A stretch of 64,000 nucleotides of DNA from Bacteroidales bacterium (GTDB lineage: Bacteria > Bacteroidota > Bacteroidia > Bacteroidales > WCHB1-69). Location of the stretch: assembly GCA_017615595.1 (NCBI GenBank), contig JAFZZT010000014.1, positions 1 to 64,000 of the forward strand, read 5' to 3'. Numbering within the stretch: position 1 is the stretch's first letter; each line of letters starts with the position of its first letter. Shown here piece by piece: positions 35,749-45,616 of this stretch. Below the pieces are notes generated by a model. It was given only the letters and a program-made list of their open reading frames with translations, was not told the origin of the DNA and searched no databases. Both the position numbers and the translations under genes were made by a program.

Positions 35749-36444
35749 ATGACAGAGAATAAAAAATATGAATATGACTATTGGCGTCCGGCGGTGACCG
35801 TGGACAATGTGGTATTGAACTTTGACGGTACCCACCTGCGCATGCTCCTCATCCGCAGGAAAAACGAGCCTTACAAAGACCAGTGGGCTTTTCCTGGTGG
35901 GTTCCTTGATGAAGACGAGTCGCTGGAGGAAGCGGCCCAGCGGGAGCTTAAAGAGGAGACCGGTGTCAACAAGAAACCCTTCATCCAAATCGGTTCCTTC
36001 AGTCGGGTGGACCGCGACCCCCGGGGGCGCACCATCACCACCGCTTTCCTCACGCTGACCCGTTCTAACGAGACAAAGATCAAAGCCCAGGACGATGCGA
36101 AAGAGGTCAGCTGGTTCCCCGTCCACAACATGCCGGCGTTAGCTTTCGACCATGAGGAGATTTTCCAGAAAGCCAAACTCATCTTGAAAATACTCTTCAA
36201 CCTCTCCCCCATTCCATTCCTGCTGATGAACGACCTCTTCACGCTTCCCGAGATGCAACGGCTCTACGCGGAAGTCTATGAGCATGACTTTGACCGGCGG
36301 AATTTCCAAAAGAAGTTCATCTCTTCGGGCATGCTGGCACCTGTCGCCCACGACAGCAAGGAGCGTGGCAATGCCCCCACCTTCTATCGTTTCAACCAAG
36401 GCGGGTTTTATGCTTACCAAAAGAAAAAATTCCATATTGGGTAG
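35749..36444 (+). CDS. Nudix hydrolase with C-terminal winged helix (NrtR-like)
   Basis: 231 residues. The N-terminal Nudix domain (about 1-145) has a complete Nudix box, GGFLDEDESLEEAAQRELKE followed by ETGV, so hydrolysis is possible. The C-terminal part (about 150-231), LFTLPEMQRLYAEVY and RRNFQKKFISSGMLAP, resembles the winged helix of NrtR-type regulators that sense ADP-ribose or sugars in Bacteroidota. Either enzyme or regulator; no obvious target operon is adjacent. It lies 10 bp after mnmE, so it may share its transcript. Confidence 0.85.
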   Translation: MTENKKYEYDYWRPAVTVDNVVLNFDGTHLRMLLIRRKNEPYKDQWAFPGGFLDEDESLEEAAQRELKEETGVNKKPFIQIGSFSRVDRDPRGRTITTAFLTLTRSNETKIKAQDDAKEVSWFPVHNMPALAFDHEEIFQKAKLILKILFNLSPIPFLLMNDLFTLPEMQRLYAEVYEHDFDRRNFQKKFISSGMLAPVAHDSKERGNAPTFYRFNQGGFYAYQKKKFHIG

Positions 36445-36448
36445 CAGA

Positions 36449-37939
36449 CTACAGCTCTTTGCGTAATCTTGCCACCGGGATGTTTAACTGGTCGCGGTAC
36501 TTGGCCACTGTCCGCCGCGCCACCGCATAGCCTTTCTCCTGCAAGGCGGCGCACAAGGCCTCGTCAGATAGCGGTTTCTGTTTGCTCTCATGCTGCACCA
36601 GCTGCGTCAAGATGCTCTTGATCTCTTTGGAAGAGACCTCGTCATCATTCACCGCCTCTGAAAAGAGATGCTTGACCGGGATGATGCCGAAATCCGTCTG
36701 CACATACTTGCTGTTGGAGAAACGGGAGATGGTCGAGACATCCAACTTCACCTCAGCGGCTATCGTCTTGAGCACCATGGGCTTTAGCTGGCTGTCATCG
36801 CCGGTGAGGAAATAATCCAGTTGATGCTGCATGATGGCATACATGGTGTTGTACATGATCTTCTCCCTCAAACTCAACGTGTTGATGAAGAGTTCTCCCT
36901 TCTCCACATAGTCTTTGAGGAACTGTACGGCATCGGCTTCCTTGCGCGACATCAATTTGCGGTTCTGCAATGGTTGGACAATTTCCTTGTTGATACGCAC
37001 TTTTGGGATGTATTGATTGTTGAGGGTCAGGGTCAGCTTGTCGTCCACCGCGGTGATGATGAAATCGGGGGTGATATGGCTGCCCGACTTCTCCAGGTCG
37101 GTGTCGGAATCTACCGGTTTGGGATCCAGCGATCGTATCATCTTGAGAACCTGTTGCATGACATCATCATGGATGCCGAGGAGACTCATTATCTTGGCAT
37201 AATGTTTCTTGGTGAAGAGATCAAAATATTGTTCCAGGATTAGGATAGCCAGGCGGGTGATCTCGGTCGGCTTCGATTGGCGACGCAATTGGATCAGCAG
37301 ACACTCCTGAAGATTGCGGGCGCCCGTGCCGGGTGGGTCCAGCTCCTGCACATATTGCACCAGGATCCGTTCAACCTCAGCCACTGTCGTGTCGATGTTA
37401 TGGTTATAGAGCAACTCGTTGGTCACCGCTTGCATGTCGAGGGTGAAATAACCGTCATCGTCTAAATTACCCATCAGATAGCAGGCTATTTTGCTCTCTT
37501 CGTCCGTCATGACCATCTCTCCCAGCTGGAGCATCCACTGTTCTCTGATGGACTCCTGATAAACGCCCACACTGTCGCGTCTGGGACGGTCTTCGGGGGC
37601 GTTGAGCCGTTGCAGCGTCCGCTCCGTCATGAAGTCGTCCATCTCCTCCTCATTGTAATACTCCTCGTTGAAGATCTCATCATTGTTCAGCGGCTCGGAG
37701 ACTTCAAAGGGAACCCCGTTTTCATCGTATTCCGGTTCCGCGGCCTCTTCCTGCTGGGCATAGTCGTCTTCCACCGGGTCGCTCACGATCTCCAAGGCAG
37801 GATTCTCGTCCACCTCTTTCAGGATTTCCTGTTCCAAAGAGAGATAAGGCATCTCCACGAGTTGCATCAAGCGGATAGTCTGCTGGGTGGCTATCTGCTT
37901 TTGTTCGATTTTCTGCTGCAGTGTCTGCTTTGTCGGCAT
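36449..37939 (-). CDS. rpoN: RNA polymerase sigma-54 factor
   Basis: Enhancer-dependent sigma factor, 496 residues from the start at 37939. Seen: the N-terminal Gln-rich activator-binding region (QKIEQKQIATQQTIRLMQLVEMPYLSL), an acidic region II (about 50-110), the core-binding part, and the RpoN box ARRTVAKYRDQLNI near the end. The alternative start at 37963 lies inside a terminator stem. No sigma-54 activator is encoded in the window. Confidence 0.95.
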   Translation of the reverse strand: MPTKQTLQQKIEQKQIATQQTIRLMQLVEMPYLSLEQEILKEVDENPALEIVSDPVEDDYAQQEEAAEPEYDENGVPFEVSEPLNNDEIFNEEYYNEEEMDDFMTERTLQRLNAPEDRPRRDSVGVYQESIREQWMLQLGEMVMTDEESKIACYLMGNLDDDGYFTLDMQAVTNELLYNHNIDTTVAEVERILVQYVQELDPPGTGARNLQECLLIQLRRQSKPTEITRLAILILEQYFDLFTKKHYAKIMSLLGIHDDVMQQVLKMIRSLDPKPVDSDTDLEKSGSHITPDFIITAVDDKLTLTLNNQYIPKVRINKEIVQPLQNRKLMSRKEADAVQFLKDYVEKGELFINTLSLREKIMYNTMYAIMQHQLDYFLTGDDSQLKPMVLKTIAAEVKLDVSTISRFSNSKYVQTDFGIIPVKHLFSEAVNDDEVSSKEIKSILTQLVQHESKQKPLSDEALCAALQEKGYAVARRTVAKYRDQLNIPVARLRKEL

Positions 37940-37946
37940 TTTTTTG

Positions 37947-37974
37947 AAAAATAGGGGCGTCAAAAACGCCCCTA
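37947..37974 (-). terminator. Terminator between asnS and rpoN
   Basis: TAGGGGCGT / ACGCCCCTA stem with a 5-nt loop, followed on the minus strand by ATTTTT. It ends only 8 bp before the rpoN start codon, leaving almost no room for a separate rpoN promoter. Confidence 0.85.
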
Positions 37975-37994
37975 ATGATTAATATGGATTATGT

Positions 37995-39392
<1,398 letters not shown>

Positions 39393-39401
39393 GCTTCCCT
39401 C

Positions 39402-40268
39402 CTAGTTCAAATATGATTGTAAAACGCGACATTTCGGGTTGTGACGCAGCTTGCGGATCGCCTTCTCTTTGATCTGGCGTACGCGCTCACGGGTGAGGTC
39501 GAACTGCTCGCCAATCTCGTCCAGCGTCATGGGGTGCTTATATCCCAAACCATAATAGAGCTTGAGGATGTCAGCTTCACGCTGCGGCAATGTCTCGATG
39601 ATGCTGCCGATCTCGTGTTGCAGAGACTCGTGAATCAAGGCAGTGTCTGGCGGTTCCACGCTCTCGGACGGATATACGTCGTAGAGGTTGGAATCATCGT
39701 CTTTGGTCAGCGTGGCGTCCATAGAGAGGTGACGCGGCGCATTCTTCAGCGACTCCTTCACCTCCGACTCGGTAAGGTCGAGACGCTCGGCAATCTCGGA
39801 AAGACGCGGTTCGCGCTGGAACTCTTGCTCCAAGATGGCGATAGTCTTGGTGATCTTGCTGATAGTGCCCACCTTGTTCATAGGCAGACGCACGATACGG
39901 GATTGTTCGGCGATAGCTTGCAGGATTGCCTGGCGGATCCACCATACCGCAAAAGAGATGAATTTGAAACCGCGGGTCTCGTCAAAACGGCGTGCAGCCT
40001 TGATCAAACCCAGATTGCCCTCGTTGATGAGGTCTGAGAGCGTGATACCCTGGTTTTGATACTGCTTGGCCACAGACACAACGAAACGCAAGTTCGCATT
40101 TGTCAACTTCTCCAACGCATCCTCATCGCCCGCCTTGATCTTGCGGGCCAGCTCCGCCTCCTCATCTGCCGTCAACAACGGAACCTTTCCAATCTCATGC
40201 AGATATTTGTCTAACGAAGCAGTCTCGTTTCGGTTTGTAACCTGTTTGGTAATGTGTAATTGTCTCAT
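39402..40268 (-). CDS. rpoD: Primary sigma factor RpoD (short Bacteroidota type)
   Basis: 288 residues, lacking the long region 1.1 and non-conserved insert of E. coli sigma-70, as in the Bacteroides sigma-ABfr. Seen: [18 protein letters not shown] (1.2), [16 protein letters not shown] and [18 protein letters not shown] (2.1-2.2), [19 protein letters not shown] (2.3-2.4), region 3, and region 4.2 [23 protein letters not shown]. Presumably it recognises the TAnnTTTG boxes seen all over this window. Confidence 0.95.
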   Translation of the reverse strand: MRQLHITKQVTNRNETASLDKYLHEIGKVPLLTADEEAELARKIKAGDEDALEKLTNANLRFVVSVAKQYQNQGITLSDLINEGNLGLIKAARRFDETRGFKFISFAVWWIRQAILQAIAEQSRIVRLPMNKVGTISKITKTIAILEQEFQREPRLSEIAERLDLTESEVKESLKNAPRHLSMDATLTKDDDSNLYDVYPSESVEPPDTALIHESLQHEIGSIIETLPQREADILKLYYGLGYKHPMTLDEIGEQFDLTRERVRQIKEKAIRKLRHNPKCRVLQSYLN

Positions 40269-40334
40269 CTATATTCTTAGATTTTAAAGTCACGGCTTAT
40301 CTTTACGAAAAAACCTTGTCAATTGTTACACTTT

Positions 40335-41312
40335 TTAGAAGCTGTAGCCAATACCCAGGCCAACCACTTCTTTGAATTGTACGCGCGCGCGAGGGCCTTC
40401 GGAGTATTTACGCCATCCGGCACCGTCAATCTTCACCTGATCGTAGTACTTCAGAGAGGTCATCAAGCTGACGCTGAACACTTTCAAGAAGTTGTAGGTG
40501 ACAGCCACATCCCAGTCCACGTCAAAGTTGCCGAATTTTTGCTGCTTGGAGGTGTACGGCGTAAACAACGTAACAGTGGAGATGACTTTCAGGTTCTTTG
40601 TCAGCGTGTAGTTGATGCCGCCATGGATACGGAGACCTAAGGCAGCCATCACGGACTTGTATGTGCCGTCTTCATTCTGGGGAAGACCATAGTTGGGACG
40701 CAGCTCCTCTTCCAAGCAGGTGGTCAAACGACCCGCCACAGGATACACACCGACTGTGAAGATGTCGTTGGGGCGGTATTCAACACCAAGGGCCAAATCC
40801 GTGTAGGACGGTGACAGCCATTTGGAAATCAAAGTCTTGTCACCTGCTTCATTGTTGGCATAGGTATAGCCTGGGGCATATTGAGACTTGAAACTTCCCA
40901 ACAGTGTCAGATACCATTGTGGATGCATCTGGAAACCGCCTTTGGTTGTCAGGTTCAACTTGTCGTTGGACTTTCTCCACTTCGGATTCAGGTCAGAGGC
41001 GAACATCTCACCCAGTTCGGTGTCGAGGTTGGTGTCCCATGTCCATTTGTCTTTCTTGAAAGAGAGCGTCATATTGGCAAAGACAAAACCGGTTACGTTA
41101 TTGTTACCACCGGCAGCCCAGTTGAAGAGAGCGGTCTGGGCGGCGTTCAACCCCACCGTACCTGTGAATTTCCAGTTTTTGGCACTGTCAATCTCAGCTG
41201 CTTTTACCGTTGTGGCCACGGCTGCGTCAGCGGCGGCTTTTTCTTCCACCTGAGCATTCAAAAGCACCATGGTGCTCAAACTCATGACAATAAGTAAAAA
41301 TAGTTTTCTCAT
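40335..41312 (-). CDS. DUF3078 outer-membrane beta-barrel protein
   Basis: 325 residues with signal peptide MRKLFLLIVMSLSTMVLLNAQ. The rest is rich in alternating aromatic/polar beta strands, begins with the family pattern WKFTGTVGLNAAQTALFNWAAGG, and ends in Phe (GLGIGYSF), as expected for an outer-membrane barrel. Bacteroidota family of unknown function. It follows the arginase-fold gene by 24 bp. Confidence 0.87.
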   Translation of the reverse strand: MRKLFLLIVMSLSTMVLLNAQVEEKAAADAAVATTVKAAEIDSAKNWKFTGTVGLNAAQTALFNWAAGGNNNVTGFVFANMTLSFKKDKWTWDTNLDTELGEMFASDLNPKWRKSNDKLNLTTKGGFQMHPQWYLTLLGSFKSQYAPGYTYANNEAGDKTLISKWLSPSYTDLALGVEYRPNDIFTVGVYPVAGRLTTCLEEELRPNYGLPQNEDGTYKSVMAALGLRIHGGINYTLTKNLKVISTVTLFTPYTSKQQKFGNFDVDWDVAVTYNFLKVFSVSLMTSLKYYDQVKIDGAGWRKYSEGPRARVQFKEVVGLGIGYSF

Positions 41313-41335
41313 ACGAATTATTGTTTAGTGATTAA

Positions 41336-42511
41336 TTAATGATTCAGTTTGTTATAGGTTTTCCACCATTTGTCGGGAATGATGTCCTGACAGGCAAGGT
41401 TGTAATCTTTCTCCGAACAGGGAAGATAGTATTTTTGTACGATCTGGCTGTCCTGCGACATGATGGGCACCACCATCCACCATCTGTTGGTCTTGCGGCT
41501 GCAATAGAAGACCATCTCGTCAAAGGCGCCGGAGACCTCGATGCTGTACTGGCGGTAGTGCTGCTTGTTGGAGAAGTCACTCTCCTTCTGACGATGCAGA
41601 TAACCTTCCACAAAGTACCAGAGAATATGGCCTATCAGCTGGGCAGTCTGCTTGTTGTAGTCCATAGTCGGATCAAACTCGAAGATGCCGAAGGAGGAGA
41701 GCTTGTCGCTCACACCTGCATATTTGGCAATCTGACAGATCTCTTCTCCGTAGAAGCCGTTGGAGGAAGCGTGGGGACACCCTGGAGCATCGGGGCGGCG
41801 CACCGCGGAGATGTCGATGGACATCATGTCCGCATTCCGGACCAAAGGCTCGATGTCCTCCATGTTCTTGCGCATGGTACCGACACGATAGACCTCGAAA
41901 AGCAGATCCTCCATCAGCTTGGTGTTGGCAGGACTGTTCATGTAGATCTGATAGCCGATGTTGGCGTAATTCATCAAAAAGTTGGGCTGTTGCAGTACGA
42001 TCTTATTCAGATAGGCGTCTGAGCGGATCTCTTGATCCTCTTGGCCCAGATCGAAGCGTGGATCCACAGCCACCAGATTGACCACCCGTTCCAACTTCTC
42101 GTAAGCTTTGTAGTTGGCGAAGACCAAGTCGTTGCTTCCACCCAAGATGATGGGTATCACCTGGTTGGAAAGCATGTCGGCGATGATGTCCGTGAGAATG
42201 CTGTAGGTGTCTTCCACGGTATCGCCGACTTTCAGGTTGCCCATGTCGATGATGCGCACGTTCTGGTTCCAGCGGTAGAGCTCATAGAAGGAACGGCGGA
42301 TCTCGTCCGGGCCCAGGGAACAGTCGTCATTAAGGTAACTGTTGCGCGCCTCGGGCACACCGATGATGGCCAGCTCGGCATCTCCAATCTCCAACGGCTC
42401 CTCCGGATTGTAAAACAACACGGTATTCGCCAGCAGGTCGGGATGGATCATAGCCTCGCTAAAACCCAGCGTGTCAATATCAACCGGTTCAAACAGCAGT
42501 GAATAATCCAT
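41336..42511 (-). CDS. Arginase-fold protein with degenerate metal site
   Basis: 391 residues of the ureohydrolase (arginase/formimidoylglutamase) fold: IGVPEARNSYLNDDCSLGPDEIR, VIPIILGGSND, VNLVAVDPRFDLG, DMMSIDISAVRRPDAPG. The metal-binding motifs GGDH, DAHxD and DxDxxDP appear here as GGSND, DPRFD and DISAVRRP, so both metal-binding His and one Asp are lost. Probably not a working binuclear manganese enzyme. The topA-arginase-fold gene order is, as I recall, conserved in Bacteroidota, which suggests a retained non-catalytic role. Confidence 0.82.
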   Translation of the reverse strand: MDYSLLFEPVDIDTLGFSEAMIHPDLLANTVLFYNPEEPLEIGDAELAIIGVPEARNSYLNDDCSLGPDEIRRSFYELYRWNQNVRIIDMGNLKVGDTVEDTYSILTDIIADMLSNQVIPIILGGSNDLVFANYKAYEKLERVVNLVAVDPRFDLGQEDQEIRSDAYLNKIVLQQPNFLMNYANIGYQIYMNSPANTKLMEDLLFEVYRVGTMRKNMEDIEPLVRNADMMSIDISAVRRPDAPGCPHASSNGFYGEEICQIAKYAGVSDKLSSFGIFEFDPTMDYNKQTAQLIGHILWYFVEGYLHRQKESDFSNKQHYRQYSIEVSGAFDEMVFYCSRKTNRWWMVVPIMSQDSQIVQKYYLPCSEKDYNLACQDIIPDKWWKTYNKLNH

Positions 42512-42514
42512 GAC

Positions 42515-45004
42515 TTATGATTTTTTGGATGATCTTCTCTTGGCAGTCGGGGCCGTACTGGCGATGATAGCCTGACAGTCGGAATATGACAAGTTGTCGG
42601 CCAACATCCCTTTCGGGATCTTGTAGTTGTTGGTGCCATCCGTGATATAGGCGCCGTAGCGGCCGTTCATCACGCGCACGGAAGCATTCTCGTCAAACTT
42701 GCGAATCACATTCTTGTTGTCAACGTTCTTCAGATAGTCGATGGCCATCTCTTCCGTGATGGTGGAGATGTCGGTGTTCTTGTCGAGCGTATAGTTCTTG
42801 TTGTCATACTTCAGATAAGGACCGTAACGACCTACTGCAGCGGAGATTTCCTTCCCTTCCCAGGTGCCGATGATCTTGGGGGCACGCGCTTCTGTCTCGC
42901 TCTTCTTGGCATTAATCAGTTCCACGCAACGTTCATAGGTGACGCTGAGCGGGTCCTCGTTCTTCGGGATCGTGACAAAGACATTGTTGTGTTTCACGTA
43001 TGGGCCGAAACGTCCGGAGCCGACTACCACGTCACTGCCCTCGTATTGTCCGAGATTTCTCGGCAGCTGGAACAGCGACAGAGCCTCTTCCAGCGTGATG
43101 GTCTCAATGAACTGGTTGGGTTGCAGTCGGGCGTAGCGCGGTTTCGTGTCCGCATAGTTCTCCCCTATCTGGACCATCGGACCGTATTTACCCAGCTTGG
43201 CAAACACCTTCTCGTTGGTTTTCGGGTCATAGCCCAGCAAACGCTCTCCGCTGGCTTTGGCGGAATAGTTCAAGGCATTGTCAACAGAATGGTGGAAGTC
43301 GTTGTAGAAATGGTCGATCATATCCTGCCACTTCTCTTTTCCCTCGGCGATTTCGTCAAAGTCCTTCTCCACATCTGCGGTGAAGCCGTAGTCCATGATC
43401 TTGTCGAAGTTCTCTTGCAGGTAGCCATTCACCACCATGCCCACATCTGTCGGGAAGAGTTTGTCTTTCTCAAAGCCGTATTTCTCTTTCTTCTCGTCTG
43501 TTTTGATCGTATCGTCTTTCAAGGTGATGAGCTCGTACTTGCGTTCCTTGCCGGGGCGCGAAGCTCTGCCCACATAACCTCTCTTCTGAATCGTGGTGAT
43601 GGTAGGTGCGTATGTGGAAGGACGTCCGATGCCAAGCTCCTCCATCTTCTTCACCAGGCTGGCTTCCGTATAGCGCGCCGGCGGTTGGGCGAAGCGCTGG
43701 GTGGCGGTGATGCTCTTGGAGATCAGCACATCATCCACCTGCACGGAAGGCAGCAAGCCCTTGATCTCTTCCTGCTCCTCGTCTTTGGATTCCGTATAGA
43801 CTCTGAGGAAACCAGGGAAGAGGACCACCTCTCCCGTGGCCACGAACTTCTCGGGACGATTGGAGATCGGGATGTTGATGGTGGTCTTCTCGGTCTTGGC
43901 GTCACTCATCTGGGAAGCGATGGTACGTTTCCAGATCAGATTGTAGAGATTCTTGAGGAAGGTGTCGCCCGGGACCGTCTGTCTGGACATGTCGGTAGGA
44001 CGGATGGCTTCGTGGGCCTCCTGAGCTCCTTTGGTCTTGGTCACATACTTGTGCGGGTGGGCGTATTCAGCGCCATATTGCTCGGTGATCACCTCTTTGG
44101 CAGATGCCAGGGCAAGGGCGGAGAGGTTGACAGAGTCGGTTCTCATGTAGGTGATGTATCCGGACTCGTACAGTTGCTGAGCCACCACCATGGTCTTGCT
44201 GACGGTGAAGCCCAGTTTGCGGGCAGCCTCCTGTTGCAAGGTGGAAGTGGTGAATGGCGGTGCGGGACTCTTCTTGCCAGGAGTCTTCTCAATAGCATCG
44301 ATGTGGAAAGAGGCGCTCTTGCAATCCTCCAAGAAGGCGACAGTCTCCTCGTGATTGGTAAAACGCTTGTTCAGCTCAGCAGACAGCTCCAGCTTCTTGT
44401 CGCGCTCGGGGAAGAAATTGCCCTCCACCTTGTAGGAAGAGGACGTGTTGAACTTCTCGATCTCATGCTCCCGTTCCACGATGAGCTTGACAGCCACCGA
44501 CTGCACACGTCCGGCAGACAGCTGCGGTTTCACTTTGCGCCACAGCACGGGCGACAACTCAAAACCAACCAGGCGGTCCAAGATGCGGCGGGCCTGTTGC
44601 GCATTGACCACGTTCATATCCAACTCGCGGGGATTGCTCAAGGCATTCTCGATGGCGTTTTTCGTGATCTCGTGGAAGACGATTCTCTTCACCTTGGCGG
44701 GATCCATGCCCGTCACCTCCATCAGATGCCAGGAGATAGCTTCACCCTCGCGGTCATCATCAGTCGCCAGCCAGATGGTGTCTGCCTCTTTGGCCAACTT
44801 CTTAATGTCCGCAATCAATGATTTCTTGTCGTCCAAGATCTGATAGTTGGGCTCGAAATTCTTGGTCACATCAATACCGATGTCCTTCAAAGGGAGATCC
44901 CGGACATGGCCTTTGCTGGAAATAACCGTAAAGTCCTTTCCGATGAACTTCTGGATGGTTTTCGCCTTCGCGGGAGACTCTACAATAATTAAATTTTTGC
45001 TCAT
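42515..45004 (-). CDS. topA: DNA topoisomerase I
   Basis: Type IA enzyme that relaxes negative supercoils. 829 residues: Toprim domain (MSKNLIIVESPAKAKTIQKF, DDDREGEAISWHL), the active-site Tyr in SGYITYMRTDSVNL, and a C-terminal half made of repeats with YGPYLKYDNKNYTL and GRYGAYITDGTNNYKIPKGM. These replace the Cys4 zinc fingers of the E. coli enzyme. Lys/Arg/Ser-rich tail. It lies 12 bp after ribF and 3 bp before the arginase-fold gene. Confidence 0.97.
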   Translation of the reverse strand: MSKNLIIVESPAKAKTIQKFIGKDFTVISSKGHVRDLPLKDIGIDVTKNFEPNYQILDDKKSLIADIKKLAKEADTIWLATDDDREGEAISWHLMEVTGMDPAKVKRIVFHEITKNAIENALSNPRELDMNVVNAQQARRILDRLVGFELSPVLWRKVKPQLSAGRVQSVAVKLIVEREHEIEKFNTSSSYKVEGNFFPERDKKLELSAELNKRFTNHEETVAFLEDCKSASFHIDAIEKTPGKKSPAPPFTTSTLQQEAARKLGFTVSKTMVVAQQLYESGYITYMRTDSVNLSALALASAKEVITEQYGAEYAHPHKYVTKTKGAQEAHEAIRPTDMSRQTVPGDTFLKNLYNLIWKRTIASQMSDAKTEKTTINIPISNRPEKFVATGEVVLFPGFLRVYTESKDEEQEEIKGLLPSVQVDDVLISKSITATQRFAQPPARYTEASLVKKMEELGIGRPSTYAPTITTIQKRGYVGRASRPGKERKYELITLKDDTIKTDEKKEKYGFEKDKLFPTDVGMVVNGYLQENFDKIMDYGFTADVEKDFDEIAEGKEKWQDMIDHFYNDFHHSVDNALNYSAKASGERLLGYDPKTNEKVFAKLGKYGPMVQIGENYADTKPRYARLQPNQFIETITLEEALSLFQLPRNLGQYEGSDVVVGSGRFGPYVKHNNVFVTIPKNEDPLSVTYERCVELINAKKSETEARAPKIIGTWEGKEISAAVGRYGPYLKYDNKNYTLDKNTDISTITEEMAIDYLKNVDNKNVIRKFDENASVRVMNGRYGAYITDGTNNYKIPKGMLADNLSYSDCQAIIASTAPTAKRRSSKKS

Positions 45005-45016
45005 ATACTTAAGATT

Positions 45017-45610
45017 TTATTTTTCAGCACTATGATTTGGATGGGGTTCATACGCATATCCGAGCAGCTCGTTGACGGTTTTCCAGTCTTCCTTTCGGAT
45101 AGCCTCACGGATGGCCGCGGAATGGACGCCGGACTCACGCATCATATACTCAGGAATCGGGAGCACCTGCACCTGACGTTCAGCACAGAAGTGGGCTATG
45201 GACTCGCCGTTGCCTCCCTTGTGGTAGCCGACAGTGTGGTTGGGGCCCATCAGCAGACATTTGGCATGCAGGGCATCGATGACATATCGCTGCAGGAAAT
45301 CGCGGTAGTCGCATGATGCCAGTGCTTGAGTGAAAGGCAGCACTAGGGCCGCGTCAACGCCTTGCTCCTCCATCAACGACAGGTTCTTCTGCAAGGTGTT
45401 GATGGTGAAGAAAGCGGGGTCGTGTTGCAGTACCTCACGGGGATGTGGGTCGAAGGTGATCACCACGCTACGCAGGTTCTTTTCCCGTGCGGTGGCGCAA
45501 AGCCATTGGAGGATGTGGCGATGCCCCAGATGGACACCGTCAAAAGATCCGATGGCAACCACGGAATCCCGGACTTCGGTGAGTGCTTCTATGTCCCTGT
45601 AAACCTGCAT
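45017..45610 (-). CDS. ribF: FAD synthetase domain protein, RibF-like without flavokinase domain
   Basis: 197 residues covering only the nucleotidyltransferase domain of RibF (usually about 300-320). Seen: VVAIGSFDGVHLGHRHIL (nucleotide-binding HxGH), VITFDPHPREVL, GPNHTVGYHKGG and the HSAAIREAI counterpart of SSTxIR. Translation stops right after ELLGYAYE, where riboflavin kinase should begin, and topA starts 12 bp later. So it can at most adenylylate FMN, and another flavokinase must exist. The stop looks genuine, as no flavokinase sequence follows in other frames. Confidence 0.85.
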   Translation of the reverse strand: MQVYRDIEALTEVRDSVVAIGSFDGVHLGHRHILQWLCATAREKNLRSVVITFDPHPREVLQHDPAFFTINTLQKNLSLMEEQGVDAALVLPFTQALASCDYRDFLQRYVIDALHAKCLLMGPNHTVGYHKGGNGESIAHFCAERQVQVLPIPEYMMRESGVHSAAIREAIRKEDWKTVNELLGYAYEPHPNHSAEK

Positions 45611-45616
45611 GAACCG

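Noticed and set aside
42989-44821. 610-codon plus-strand frame opposite topA
   Set aside because: Long only because topA codon usage leaves few antisense stops; no motif, no promoter, and topA is unmistakable.
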